A stretch of 31,035 bases of DNA from a virus, in the IMG/VR virus record IMGVR_UViG_3300022750_000029, positions 1 to 31,035 of that record; one strand, written 5' to 3'. This document shows, one piece after another, positions 13,941-23,014 of this stretch. The translations under genes and the position numbers were made by a program. The notes beneath the pieces are model-generated. The model did not search any database, was not told the DNA's origin, and saw only the letters and a list, made by a program, of their open reading frames with translations. Each line of letters starts with the position of its first letter. Positions within the stretch are counted from its first letter, which is position 1.

Positions 13941-14636
13941 ATGTGCGGACGACTTTCCCAATACCACGGTATCCACGACTTCGTAGCAGCGCTGAACATG
14001 CCTAACGCGCTGATCAACAACGCAGGTGATCAGCCGTTCGAGCGGTACAACGCTGCGCCCACTACTCAACTCGCGATCTTCCACCAGGAAGGCGAGTACC
14101 TGCACGCCGATATGGTTCGTTGGGGATGGCGGCCGCACTGGGCAAAGGACCGCGCCGCGCCGATCAATGCCCGAGTGGAGAAAGTCGCTCACGGTCCCTT
14201 CTTCCGGGCGATCTGGCCGCACCGGGCAATCATCGCGATCGACAACTGGTTCGAGTGGGTTGATGAAGGTGGTCCGAAGAAACAGCCATATCTGATCCGC
14301 CACCGCGATCAGTCGCCGATCCTTTGCGCTGCAATCGGCCAATACCCGAACGCAGAGCATGAACCAGGTGAGCACGACGGATTTGTCATCATCACTGCAG
14401 ACAGTGCGGGCGGCATGGTGGACATCCACGACCGGCGTCCGGTGGCGCTGACACCTGAGCTTGCCCGAGAGTGGCTGGACCCGGCCACGCCAAAGGAACG
14501 CGCCGAACAGATGGTGTTGCTACAAGGCGAATCGACTGAGTCGTTCGAATGGTTCAAGGTCGATCGTGCGATCGGCAACGTGCGCAATCACGGTCCTGAG
14601 CTGATCAAGCCGACTGAGGTCGGCGGTTTGTTCTAG
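13941..14636 (+). CDS. yedK: SRAP/YedK-type abasic-site peptidase, 231 aa
   Basis: SOS-response-associated peptidase. It forms a covalent thiazolidine link through Cys2 to abasic sites in single-stranded DNA, shielding them from cleavage. The sequence starts MCGRLSQYHG, so Cys2 is exposed after Met removal, and this fixes the start at 13941 (AGGAG 6 bases upstream). The other active-site residues are present: Asn76 in PINARVE, Glu105 in NWFEWVD and His163 in DIHDRRPVAL. The length of 231 is normal for the family. It is preceded by a coiled-coil gene under a LexA box, which agrees with DNA-damage control. Genes of this type are often found at prophage borders in Pseudomonas (from memory), so it could be chromosomal or carried by the prophage. 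The symbol is by family, not strict orthology. Confidence 0.92.
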   Translation: MCGRLSQYHGIHDFVAALNMPNALINNAGDQPFERYNAAPTTQLAIFHQEGEYLHADMVRWGWRPHWAKDRAAPINARVEKVAHGPFFRAIWPHRAIIAIDNWFEWVDEGGPKKQPYLIRHRDQSPILCAAIGQYPNAEHEPGEHDGFVIITADSAGGMVDIHDRRPVALTPELAREWLDPATPKERAEQMVLLQGESTESFEWFKVDRAIGNVRNHGPELIKPTEVGGLF

Positions 14637-14775
14637 GAAGTCGAATGTTCTGGTGTGCCGGGAAATGGTCAAGGTGCGCGCCCACGCTTTAATTTTCATA
14701 TCTGCGCCTACTAAAGTTCATGTTAGCGCTGCCGATATACGCCTGGACGCACCATAATTATTAAGGACTACCCAA

Positions 14776-15813
14776 ATGAAGCAGTATGCTATCCACCTGA
14801 CTGCATTAGTCGCCTCCCTCTCTTTGCTCTCTCTTGCTGGCTGCTCACAAGAAGAGTTGGAATGGCGAAATGCTCAGATGTCAAATGGGATAATCTATCA
14901 GGGAACGGCCAACAAGCCATTTAGCGGCTCCATAAAGCATATGCCAGAGAAAAACATCGGCATGTCCTATGGATGGAACGATATGTTGGTGGCATACAAC
15001 AAAAGCATGAACAGCATCAAAGCGGCAAATCAAACTTGGATTGGCCAGCCTTGGGTATGTGACGTCAACGCCAAAGAAGGAAAGCTCTCTGGGCCTGCCA
15101 CTTGCTATTCTTCATACTCCAACTCTAAAAGATACGAAGCCATATTCAAAGATGGAGCTTTGACTGGCGATGTTTCGATTTACAGTGAAGACGGAAAAAC
15201 TATTCTACTGAAGGGCGAGATGAATCAGGGGGCTCTAGACGGGAAGCTTGAGATATACAGCCCAAAAACAGGAAAAATCATAGGTCAGTACAACATGACC
15301 GATAAAAAAATTGATGGCAGCCAAGAAACGTTTGACGAGCTCACTGGGAACGTTATTTATCAAGCGCAAGCGAAAAATGGGAAATACATTGGCGATGTAA
15401 AAACATTTAGCGCTGAAGGGAAAGTTACATCCGTGATTTCCTATGTCAATGGACTTAAAGAAGGCACAGCACGACAATGGGATACAGCTAGCGGTCGCCT
15501 GTTGATTGAGGCCAACTACCACCTCGGACTGCTTGAAGGAGAGCGTACAGAGTGGAATCCAGATGGTAGCCTGTTTACGCACTCACTCTACGCTGGTAAC
15601 GCGATGGTGAAAGAGTTGCCACTCGATAACAAAACTAACGATTCCGATACTGCGGTTACTATGGTCACAAAGATGGTGGCATCAAATAGCGCAGAACAAT
15701 GCTCAGATGCATGGATTGCCGCTTTCCACAAAGAGGCAGGAGAGGACGCTATGATTTCGTCGGATCAGCTAGGTGAATGGGAAGTTTGGTGCCAAGAAGG
15801 GAAAATGCCGTAA
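14776..15813 (+). CDS. MORN-repeat lipoprotein, 345 aa (YwqK-like)
   Basis: Signal MKQYAIHLTALVASLSLLSL with lipobox LAGC, acylated Cys23, next residue Ser, so outer-membrane sorting is expected. The rest contains at least five degenerate MORN-like units of the 'GxLxGxxxxYxxdGk' type: DGALTGDVSIYSEDGK, QGALDGKLEIYSPKTGK, NGKYIGDVKTFSAEGK, NGLKEGTARQWDTASG and LGLLEGERTEWNPDGS. Two cysteines near the end may form a disulfide. MORN variants of this kind occur in proteins named 'YwqK family antitoxin', an annotation without functional proof here. AAGGA is 8-9 bases upstream of the ATG. The gene is AT-richer than its neighbours, suggesting transfer. It converges on the prophage lysis gene and may be a lysogenic-conversion gene. 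No terminator is evident between the two stops. Confidence 0.8.
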   Translation: MKQYAIHLTALVASLSLLSLAGCSQEELEWRNAQMSNGIIYQGTANKPFSGSIKHMPEKNIGMSYGWNDMLVAYNKSMNSIKAANQTWIGQPWVCDVNAKEGKLSGPATCYSSYSNSKRYEAIFKDGALTGDVSIYSEDGKTILLKGEMNQGALDGKLEIYSPKTGKIIGQYNMTDKKIDGSQETFDELTGNVIYQAQAKNGKYIGDVKTFSAEGKVTSVISYVNGLKEGTARQWDTASGRLLIEANYHLGLLEGERTEWNPDGSLFTHSLYAGNAMVKELPLDNKTNDSDTAVTMVTKMVASNSAEQCSDAWIAAFHKEAGEDAMISSDQLGEWEVWCQEGKMP

Positions 15814-15870
15814 GGCAGTAATTTAGAGGAAGCCATACTGAAGTCCGGCCACAATCTTCCTAGCCAAGAC

Positions 15871-16296
15871 TTACGGTACATCCTTAAAGAAAACATGACG
15901 CCCAAGCTTCAACGTCTGCTTAGCGTTTTTCGCCCAGACAGGAGGCTTCGGCATTGTGGTTGCATAGTAATGTGTCGCTCCACCGGTTGGATCGGGCGTT
16001 GTGCCCGCCATAACTTGGTCAGCCGCCTTCAACGCCTGAGCGTATTGCGCAGCCGGAATAGTCTTCACGCCGCTCAGGTAGGCGTAGTTCGGATCGCTCT
16101 TGTTCCAGCAGCTGAACTGCCACGGCTTCTGGCAGACACCTGCGTAGCCTTCGCCCCACCATGACTTGACCTTGCCGTCGAATACGCGATTGCGGATGGT
16201 CCAGGCAACTGCAATCTGGCCAGCCGGTGATTCGCCGCGAGCCTCACCCCAAAGAGTGCGGGCGAGAATGTCGCGTTCTTGATCGGTCACTGTCAT
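15871..16296 (-). CDS. SleB-type cell wall hydrolase, phage endolysin, 141 aa
   Basis: Peptidoglycan hydrolase of the Hydrolase_2/SleB family. Starts MTVTDQERDILARTLWGEAR with the catalytic glutamate in WGEARGE (about residue 18), followed by AGQIAVAWTIRNRVF and GVCQKPWQFSCWNKSDPN, all typical. There is no signal peptide, so it would need a holin, which I do not see in the window. GGAG is 8 bases before the ATG. A terminator (16313-16334) lies upstream, so it may be expressed from its own promoter or by read-through. It is the last leftward gene of the prophage seen here; a decayed relative is at 445-869. Confidence 0.88.
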   Translation of the reverse strand: MTVTDQERDILARTLWGEARGESPAGQIAVAWTIRNRVFDGKVKSWWGEGYAGVCQKPWQFSCWNKSDPNYAYLSGVKTIPAAQYAQALKAADQVMAGTTPDPTGGATHYYATTMPKPPVWAKNAKQTLKLGRHVFFKDVP

Positions 16297-16312
16297 AACT
16301 TTTCTCCAGGCG

Positions 16313-16334
16313 AAAAAAAACCCGCGAGGGCGGG
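16313..16334 (-). terminator. Intrinsic terminator after the 84-aa gene
   Basis: Minus strand CCCGC, loop CCTC, GCGGG, followed by eight T. It sits between the stop of the 84-aa gene and the endolysin start. Confidence 0.8.
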
Positions 16335-16356
16335 CTGCTTGTTGTTCGGATAGCGG

Positions 16357-16611
16357 TCAGCAGTCGGTTGCATCCGAGAAATCGGGTAGAGTTTTCAGGT
16401 ATTCATATCCCTGCTGTATCGGGTTTTCTCCATGCAAGTTATAGGAACACTGAATACTCTCGTTGTTGAACGGCATCTCAGAACTCGATGCTGTGTAATG
16501 GACGACGAAGTCAAGACGCTCATTGCCTGGACTGATCGTGACCCCACTGATCCGGATGTATGCGTTCTCAATGGATATACCGCGGAAATTGATAGTTTGC
16601 TTGAGAGCCAT
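16357..16611 (-). CDS. Hypothetical phage protein, 84 aa
   Basis: Starts MALKQTINFRGISIENAYIR; GAGGT lies 4-5 bases before the ATG. It is a beta-rich, acidic, soluble sequence (YIRISGVTISPGNERLDFVV) of the kind common next to tail fibres in Pseudomonas phages, where it may be a small structural or fibre-associated protein. There is no recognised domain. It lies between the tailspike gene and the lysis gene and is followed by its own terminator. Confidence 0.65.
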   Translation of the reverse strand: MALKQTINFRGISIENAYIRISGVTISPGNERLDFVVHYTASSSEMPFNNESIQCSYNLHGENPIQQGYEYLKTLPDFSDATDC

Positions 16612-16666
16612 AAGTACCTCGAAATAACGTGAACCCCTGTGATCGGGTGCCCTGGAGTTTAAAATT

Positions 16667-19000
16667 TTACGGCGGCGTAACCTTCACGAATCCGCTAGCG
16701 TCTTTATATATGGCCTCGGTTGCGCCAGGGACTGCAGTGGTCAGCCCGAAAAAACGTATAAATCCTGCCGGATCTATAACAATCTTGCTCGCGCCGTTTT
16801 GTTGTATTGCGACAGTCTTGCCGGCAGCACTGTTGACCGTAATCGAGCCGTCATAGGCTACGATAACCCGCGCAGCTCCAGCGCCATCATGCAAGGTTAG
16901 TTTGCCGTTACCTCCGTTCTCTGTTGAAACGCGAACATTGCCTTCACGATCAAGAAGCCGGACTTGGTTTGCGTCAAAAAGCTCTGTTCGGAAGTTGTTA
17001 ACGCGAACTCCGCCAGTTCCATTCTTCCCAGCGTAAATTGCGGCGTTCGCCGCGTTGCGGACATTTAGCCCGCCGGCGGACAGGTACTCGATAGCCGAGT
17101 TAGAGGGGTCCGCAGAGACAAATTTTACAAGACTCGCATTGAGGGAACCGACGGTAAAAACCTGGGCGGTCGCGCTCTGTGCGCCTTGCAAAAAAGAAAC
17201 CGAGGATGTGTAAACATCTGCTTCGCACCGGTTGAATTGACTGCGACCAAAAGCTACAAAGCAAGCCGAAGTGAATGCAAAGAATCGACCACCCCGTACC
17301 ACGTTTTGCGTGCATAGCGAGGGTGAGCTGTGATCGACAAATACACCGCATGTGGAATTCTCAATCGCTTTAATGCTTAAAATTTCCGTGCCCCAAGAGT
17401 TCGCCAGGTGCCAAACTTTACCGAAACTCGCTGAAACAATAGAGGTTGTCGCGCCACTAGTGCCGCCGACTATCGTGTCTAGCGAGCGCGGAACATAAGC
17501 AGAGGACCCGTTTGATGGTGTGATTACCCTCAGATCGGAGCCAGATATAGAGGACACGACGGCCTTGTATCCGTCACCTGTAGTTATGGTCTCGCCAACA
17601 ACAAAACCCGCCGAACTGCTAACTGTGATGCGTGCTGCTTTTAGGTTTCCGCCTGCGCAGGCGATGAATTTATTTCCCCCGCAGTTATAAGTACTCGAGC
17701 CTACAAGGAATGCGGTACCAATTGACGTTTCCCCTGCGCCGGACACGGCATCAACGTTAAAAAATGTGCATTCGTTAGCGGCTGACAACACGAACAGAAG
17801 GCCGTCGCGGTCAGCGGTATGCTGCCCCGCGTTACCATCCCATATTGCGAGGCAGTTGCTAACTAGGAAGCCTTGCGTTACTGAGTGGGCGTCTCGCGAA
17901 GACTTGCCAAGCTCAATGAGGTGTGTGTAGTAGCGAATGAATTGGACCCGCTCAATAGACGACGAGTTACGTCCGCCCCCAATCCAGATGCCCTTAACAT
18001 CTGTGCGGTTGCTGAAGTCGAGCGACATATCGACGATGTGGCAGTTATACAGGTCGTCGCCACTTAATACATAAGCCGCCTCCCATATAATCATCCACTT
18101 GCCAAGCAGTGCTGGCCCCGAATCAGCGGAAAAAACGCCGGTTGTTGCTTGGAGTATCGTGGCCCCCTGGCCCGCCCCGGAGAGGGTGGTATTTACCGAC
18201 TTAACGACCAGCGGATTGGATATCCGGTAGATTCCCTCAGGGAAGTACAGCGTTGCGCCGCCAGACCTCTGCTGCGTGGTCAAGAAGCTATTGGTGATAG
18301 AGTCCAGCGCCGCTTGAATAGCGGCAGTATCGTCCGCAACGCCATCGCCAGCTGCGCCAAAGTTCTTGACGTTGACCACTTGAACCGTACCCGCAACCAT
18401 CCACGAGCCTTTATCCCGGTCAGTATGATTGGAGAGATCCTGGCGAATCGTTTGATCGTTTCGCAACACCAAGTGCGTCTGGTCAGTCGCCCATATCCCG
18501 GTAAGCGCGTATGGAAATAAAGCGGGCCGACGGACTGTGTACAGATTTTCGTCGCGTGCTACAAGCTGCGAAACTCTTTCAACCTGAAGTGGCGTACCGT
18601 CCACATAATTTAGCGGGGGATTTTCAAATCCTGTCGAGTCCAAGTAGTCGTTAAACTGAATTTCACGAAGACTTTGATCAGCGCCGAACTCGTCCTCTCG
18701 GCGAGTCTGGTCGGAATCAAACTCAGTTTCTCGGCGTGCCTGGTCTGCGTTGTGCTCACCCTCCATCCCCTTCCACGACTTTAGTGAAACCCCCAGTCGG
18801 TTGGGATGAGATACGCCGTCCCCGGTCATCAGGTAATCAAGGTCCTCCGCGTTATCAATCAAGTCTTTCGGGGAGGACGAGCCTGGCGGATTGCCGGTGT
18901 TATAGGCCATGGTTATCTTGCTCGCAGAGTACGCCAGCGGCGCCGCGAAAGACGCGGTACCGAGGGCGCTGAGTTTTAATAAATTCCGGCGATTAACCAT
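16667..19000 (-). CDS. Tailspike/tail fibre with pectate-lyase-like beta-helix, 777 aa
   Basis: Receptor-binding tail protein. I chose ATG 19000 over GTG 19084 because it opens with a recognisable motif. The first 25 residues, MVNRRNLLKLSALGTASFAA, look like a twin-arginine signal. Residues about 30-65 are the usual phage fibre head (TMAYNTGNPPGSSSPKDLID and PNRLGVSLKSWKGME), and about 68-110 are a charged coiled coil with repeated 'DQxRREtEFd' units. From about residue 207 a pectate-lyase-3 beta-helix begins (VNVKNFGAAGDGVADDTAAI, then GGATLYFPEGIYRI), as in tailspikes that bind or cut surface polysaccharide. The C-terminal 150 residues (GKNGTGGVRVNNFRTELFDA) are probably the trimerisation tip. 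It is AT-richer than the tail genes before it, as expected for an exchanged host-range module. Confidence 0.85.
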   Translation of the reverse strand: MVNRRNLLKLSALGTASFAAPLAYSASKITMAYNTGNPPGSSSPKDLIDNAEDLDYLMTGDGVSHPNRLGVSLKSWKGMEGEHNADQARRETEFDSDQTRREDEFGADQSLREIQFNDYLDSTGFENPPLNYVDGTPLQVERVSQLVARDENLYTVRRPALFPYALTGIWATDQTHLVLRNDQTIRQDLSNHTDRDKGSWMVAGTVQVVNVKNFGAAGDGVADDTAAIQAALDSITNSFLTTQQRSGGATLYFPEGIYRISNPLVVKSVNTTLSGAGQGATILQATTGVFSADSGPALLGKWMIIWEAAYVLSGDDLYNCHIVDMSLDFSNRTDVKGIWIGGGRNSSSIERVQFIRYYTHLIELGKSSRDAHSVTQGFLVSNCLAIWDGNAGQHTADRDGLLFVLSAANECTFFNVDAVSGAGETSIGTAFLVGSSTYNCGGNKFIACAGGNLKAARITVSSSAGFVVGETITTGDGYKAVVSSISGSDLRVITPSNGSSAYVPRSLDTIVGGTSGATTSIVSASFGKVWHLANSWGTEILSIKAIENSTCGVFVDHSSPSLCTQNVVRGGRFFAFTSACFVAFGRSQFNRCEADVYTSSVSFLQGAQSATAQVFTVGSLNASLVKFVSADPSNSAIEYLSAGGLNVRNAANAAIYAGKNGTGGVRVNNFRTELFDANQVRLLDREGNVRVSTENGGNGKLTLHDGAGAARVIVAYDGSITVNSAAGKTVAIQQNGASKIVIDPAGFIRFFGLTTAVPGATEAIYKDASGFVKVTPP

Positions 19001-19094
19001 GACGACCAAACCTAAGAAACGGGAACGGTCGGCAGTATACCGGTAGGGATGTCGTGTGTTCGTGAAGGCCAGGATGGCCAACACTGGGCTTTGA

Positions 19095-19553
19095 TCAGCC
19101 GAGGTGGCGAGGCCACTTCTGGGTCATGGCCCTATCGAAGATGTCGGAATGCAGAACGTACTCCGGAGCAGCCAGCCACTCTTTACCAATCAGCGGTCGC
19201 TTCAGCAGCCAGAGCTGAGCAGTGAAGCGCCAGTGCTTCAGCTTGGTCAGGTAACCACCCTTATAAATATCGTCGAACTCGGCGGTATACTTATCGAGCC
19301 CAAGCGGCGTCAGCAGTGGGCATTCGAACTTCTTCACGCCTGAGACAAGCGTGTACTCCCACCACGCTTCGAACAGCTGCGCCTGGCCGGCATCGAGCTC
19401 CCAGATCACATTGACGAGCACTGGGACGTTCTTGAACTTTCGCCGAGCCTCGCTCCTGCCGTTGCCAAGCTTGGAGCGCGTCATGGGGCTGACAGGCTCA
19501 AGCCCATAGTTCTCCCGCAGCGGATACGGCAGGCCTTCCGGGTAATCGATCAT
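19095..19553 (-). CDS. Phage tail-associated protein, 152 aa
   Basis: ATG 19553 (AAGGA 6 bases upstream) is preferred to the in-frame TTG 19559. It begins MIDYPEGLPYPLRENYGLEP and has aromatic-rich segments (FEAWWEYTLVSGVKKFECPL, then LKHWRFTAQLWLLKRP). This protein type regularly follows the J-like tip gene in Pseudomonas siphophages, suggesting a baseplate or fibre-joining role. It follows the J stop by 9 bases. No enzyme motif is visible. Confidence 0.7.
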   Translation of the reverse strand: MIDYPEGLPYPLRENYGLEPVSPMTRSKLGNGRSEARRKFKNVPVLVNVIWELDAGQAQLFEAWWEYTLVSGVKKFECPLLTPLGLDKYTAEFDDIYKGGYLTKLKHWRFTAQLWLLKRPLIGKEWLAAPEYVLHSDIFDRAMTQKWPRHLG

Positions 19554-19562
19554 GGCCAATCC

Positions 19563-22500
19563 TTATGCGGGGGCGATGGAGTTGTCGTAGGTGTAAACGC
19601 GGGCGTCATAGGGCATGCCCTTCATGGCCACGTTTCCGTTTGATGGATCAGATTTGGTGACCAGAACCGGGTAGGCCCACTTGCCGTCGGGTCCGAACAG
19701 GATCTGCGGCAGGTTGATGTCATGGCTGGTGTCCGGATCGAAATCCAGGTCGGCGATGAACACCTGGTACTCATCCACCTGAGTCGCTGGATAGGGACCG
19801 GAAAGCGTGCCGTCAGGCCGGCTGAAGCCGATCTTGTGCGCACCACCTGCTGACCAGTCGAGCGGCTCGGTTGAGGTGATGACGAATCCGCCGGTGACAG
19901 GCTGGACATCCTCGATCTGCGCGCTCTGGCAGGTGCCAGGCGCATTTCCGGCCACTGCGCAGAAGCTCAGGTAGCCCGAGTTCATGCCGGCCATGGTCGT
20001 TTCCCAGCCATACACGTCCTGCCGGAATTTCTGGTGACCGCGACGGCGCATGCCGAAACGGTAGGCCTGATTCCTGTTGCCGACTCCTGGCAGCTTGAGC
20101 TTCTCGACCTTCTGCCCGGCATCGCCAGGCCACCGGCATTGCACGGTTTCCCATGCCCAAGTGGTGCTCGAGTAGAACTCGACATCCACGCCGTCGAAAT
20201 CGTTGGCCGACGAGTGCGGGCCATTGATCACCAGCGGCTTCTCGGTCATGTTCTGCGGCGAGTAGGTCTGAGTCTTCGGGCCGTATTCGCGATCGAACGC
20301 AGCCCGCGGCTCATCCCGCACCAGACTGACCAGTCCGTTGTTGATGGTCAGCTCAGCCCAGCCGCAGGCGAGTGCGTCGTTCAGCTGATCCTTTGCCGTG
20401 CTACCGGCGTCGATCGTTCGGTCGTAAGTCTGGCCGGCGCCGTAGAAGACGCCGTGCAGGCGATCCCACTCCGCCAGATCAATATCCGAATCCTCGTAGC
20501 CCAATGACTTCAGGATGTACAAGCACCACGGCACGATCTCGCGTGTAGGCTCTGGCGGCAGCCAAGTGCCGGCGTATCGCAATGGCAGCTTGCGGGTAGG
20601 CTCGGCGCTTATCTGGCTCTCGGATTGCGAAGACAGGCGATCACCCCCGCGAATCTTGGCCGACATAATCGTCATGCCCGGATAGCTCGCAGGCCGCACC
20701 TGGCGCAGCGCACGGAGGTTGTACCAGTTGATGTCGTCCTGCTTTTCGCTATCGATGCGACCGGGCTGGCTCACGAAGCGCTTCTTGATCCGAGACTCAG
20801 GGTTTCTCATCGGATACGGTAAGTCCGTCCAGTAGGTGAAACCCTGGGCGTCACGGCTGCTCCCCGCGTGTTCCTTCTCGATTGCAGTCCAGGGACCAGC
20901 CAAATCACCATCGCGGAATTCAAAAGTGTGGAACGAGCGCACCTCATAGATCTGGCCTTCCCGACCGATACCGCAAAGCCCGTTCGGGTGAAACACAGTC
21001 CACTCAAGGCGAGTGACCAGTTCCCCGTCCGGACTTGATTTGAAAGGCCCTCGATAGCCGCCCTCAAGGTTCGACGGGTCAAGTGTGATGGTGCCGTTCA
21101 CCGTCTCCATCAGGTTGAATCCAGGCCACCCAGCATCAACCGGCCCTGCGGAAGTCAGACGATCCACCACCATCACCGTGGAGCTGAAGGCGGTGATCCG
21201 GTAGCGCAGGCCGCGCGGGCCGATGGTTGCCAAGCCAGAACCCAGGGCCAGGCCGACAACTGGTGTGCCGCCGTCGTAGTCCAGGGTCATTTGCGCCGGA
21301 ACTTCAGCCGTCCCAGTGCTGGCCGGTGTGCCTGTGGTGTTGGTCGGGCTGCTGCCGAGGATATCGGCGCCGCCGGTGGCCACCATGGTTTCGCCGCCGA
21401 AGGTGCCGAACTGCGTGATGAGCAGGCGACCAGATGAAGCGCTGGCAATGAACGGGGCTGAGCCCTTGGCGGTGTTGAATGCCGACACCAAGCCGGCAAG
21501 GTTCGTGGTTGCCGTGGTCAGGTTGACCGCGTACGGCGTGCCGCCCAGCGTCACGGTGACCGACAGCGGAGTGACGTTGAAGTCGTAGCGCGCCGGGATG
21601 CTCGATCCGAGGATGGTCGACGCGGTACCCGATGTAGGCGGCACCGCCGGCGAGTAAGGCGTATAGCTGTTGACGACGTAGTTGCCAGCATTCGCCCCGG
21701 CCACCTCGATCAGCGTGCCCGGCGTTGGGTTGAGCATCTCCAGCGGGCCTTGCACGATGTCCCGCCCTGCCCCGCCATCCACGACGGTGTAGTTGTAGGG
21801 AGCCTGGACGCGAATCACCAACCCGCTTTCCCAGTCATCCGGAAATGTCCCGGCGCCAGCGGGTATCGATATCGAGTGGCCGTTGAACTGGTAGGCAGAC
21901 GCAGCGGAAGACGGCGCAATGCTTTTCGACTCGGTCATTTCGAGACCTGCCGAACCGCTGGAGCTGGCCCCGACTTCGCCGACGTTGTACCAGAGCATCG
22001 AGGCGGTATCGCCAAGCACGCTTGCACCTGGTGCGTAGACCGTCACCTGTGCGTCGGCGCCCAGCGAGATCAGCGGCGTGTCGCCGACTTTGATGGTGTT
22101 GATTGGAATGTCGACATCGCCCTCGGAAACGTACAGCAGCATCTCCACCCACTGCTCGCGAGGCGCGGCGAACCAGGTGCGCGGCTCGCTCAGGTAGGAG
22201 GGGAACACCTTCTGCTTGCCGACAACGTGGCGAATGGTTTCGCCCAGTTTGACCTTGTTGCCTCGGGCGCTGGCTTCCCGGAGCGGGTCGCCCTGCTGGG
22301 TGCCGGCCGTCGATGGCATGCCGGGCATCTTTGGCATGAGCCATTTGCCGACGGCTTGCACGCCCTTGAACAAAGCGATCGCCATCGAGAACGGGTCGGT
22401 GCCTTTCGGCTCGCGCCAGATCTGCACATGGTCAGCGGGTTTGAACTTCACTTTGTGCCATAGGTGCGGCTCGATGATTTCGCCGTTGAGCTCAATGCTG

Positions 22501-22634
22501 ATCGGCGCACTCTCCCGCCGCTCGTACCCTGGCGCCTGCGACTTCAGCCACACTTCCAGGGACATGCGGCGATTGGTCTTGAAGGTCGCGATCGGCGCCG
22601 AGTCGGCGATCTTGTTTGGGAAAAATTCGATCAT
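19563..22634 (-). CDS. J-like tail tip / host specificity protein, 1023 aa
   Basis: Central tail-tip protein that contacts the receptor and the tape measure. The start at 22634 (MIEFFPNKIADSAPIATFKT) is fixed by its ATGA overlap with the NlpC/P60 gene, although the frame stays open further. The N-terminal 300 residues carry the tail-tip fold, for instance IVKLGETIRHVVGKQKVFPS and PREQWVEMLLYVSEGDVDIP. A Gly/Ser/Thr-rich beta region spans about 200-520. The region from about 560 (DGELVTRLEWTVFHPNGLCG) to 900 holds the J-type core, with LNDALACGWAELTINNGLVS and PLVINGPHSSANDFDGVDVE. It is shorter than lambda J (1132 aa) but in the family range. It is followed closely by a small tail gene and the tailspike. 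Confidence 0.85.
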   Translation of the reverse strand: MIEFFPNKIADSAPIATFKTNRRMSLEVWLKSQAPGYERRESAPISIELNGEIIEPHLWHKVKFKPADHVQIWREPKGTDPFSMAIALFKGVQAVGKWLMPKMPGMPSTAGTQQGDPLREASARGNKVKLGETIRHVVGKQKVFPSYLSEPRTWFAAPREQWVEMLLYVSEGDVDIPINTIKVGDTPLISLGADAQVTVYAPGASVLGDTASMLWYNVGEVGASSSGSAGLEMTESKSIAPSSAASAYQFNGHSISIPAGAGTFPDDWESGLVIRVQAPYNYTVVDGGAGRDIVQGPLEMLNPTPGTLIEVAGANAGNYVVNSYTPYSPAVPPTSGTASTILGSSIPARYDFNVTPLSVTVTLGGTPYAVNLTTATTNLAGLVSAFNTAKGSAPFIASASSGRLLITQFGTFGGETMVATGGADILGSSPTNTTGTPASTGTAEVPAQMTLDYDGGTPVVGLALGSGLATIGPRGLRYRITAFSSTVMVVDRLTSAGPVDAGWPGFNLMETVNGTITLDPSNLEGGYRGPFKSSPDGELVTRLEWTVFHPNGLCGIGREGQIYEVRSFHTFEFRDGDLAGPWTAIEKEHAGSSRDAQGFTYWTDLPYPMRNPESRIKKRFVSQPGRIDSEKQDDINWYNLRALRQVRPASYPGMTIMSAKIRGGDRLSSQSESQISAEPTRKLPLRYAGTWLPPEPTREIVPWCLYILKSLGYEDSDIDLAEWDRLHGVFYGAGQTYDRTIDAGSTAKDQLNDALACGWAELTINNGLVSLVRDEPRAAFDREYGPKTQTYSPQNMTEKPLVINGPHSSANDFDGVDVEFYSSTTWAWETVQCRWPGDAGQKVEKLKLPGVGNRNQAYRFGMRRRGHQKFRQDVYGWETTMAGMNSGYLSFCAVAGNAPGTCQSAQIEDVQPVTGGFVITSTEPLDWSAGGAHKIGFSRPDGTLSGPYPATQVDEYQVFIADLDFDPDTSHDINLPQILFGPDGKWAYPVLVTKSDPSNGNVAMKGMPYDARVYTYDNSIAPA

Positions 22635-23014
22635 TTGTAATACACCACTCTCGGATAATCGGATTCGAAGTCGCGCACTGTGCGAACCCGCACGCCGCCC
22701 GGGTTGGTGTCGATGACCTTCAACCGGCCTTCGACATCGACCACCACACCGACGTGCGCCATCAGCTGCCCGCGAAACACTGCGGCGATCGCCCCAGGCT
22801 CTGGCGGGCACTCTTCCATGCCTTGTTTCAGCTCGCGGTAGGCCACGGTGTTATCCCGCAGGCGGTTGCGCCCAACGCTGCCCAGGCTTGGAAGCAGTGG
22901 CAGTCCGAAAACGCCAGCCCTGATTGCCACGCACAAGCCCCAGCAATCGAAGGACAGCGGCCCGCGTGCGCCGTCCACGTATGGGGCGCGCATGTACTTG
23001 GCGAGGTAGGTCAT
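22631..23014 (-). CDS. NlpC/P60 family tail assembly peptidase, 127 aa
   Basis: Cysteine peptidase-like protein of the C40 fold, lambda gpK type, placed in the tail tip. Cys24 in SFDCWGLCV is the nucleophile and His87 in QLMAHVGVV is the base; a third polar residue follows (about Asp99, VIDTNPGG). It is short, as is normal for the NlpC-only form without the JAB domain. It probably nicks peptidoglycan during DNA entry or helps tip assembly. The ATG overlaps the preceding stop and its own stop overlaps the J start, each as ATGA. Confidence 0.85.
   Translation of the reverse strand: MTYLAKYMRAPYVDGARGPLSFDCWGLCVAIRAGVFGLPLLPSLGSVGRNRLRDNTVAYRELKQGMEECPPEPGAIAAVFRGQLMAHVGVVVDVEGRLKVIDTNPGGVRVRTVRDFESDYPRVVYYK

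Noticed and set aside
21750-22463. 237-aa + strand open frame
   Set aside because: Antisense to the J-like tail tip gene and rich in His/Arg/Val as expected of a shadow frame.
22635-22811. Upstream extension of the J-like gene to 22811
   Set aside because: The extra residues overlap the NlpC/P60 coding sequence and are Arg-rich noise; the ATGA overlap at 22634 fits the operon style.
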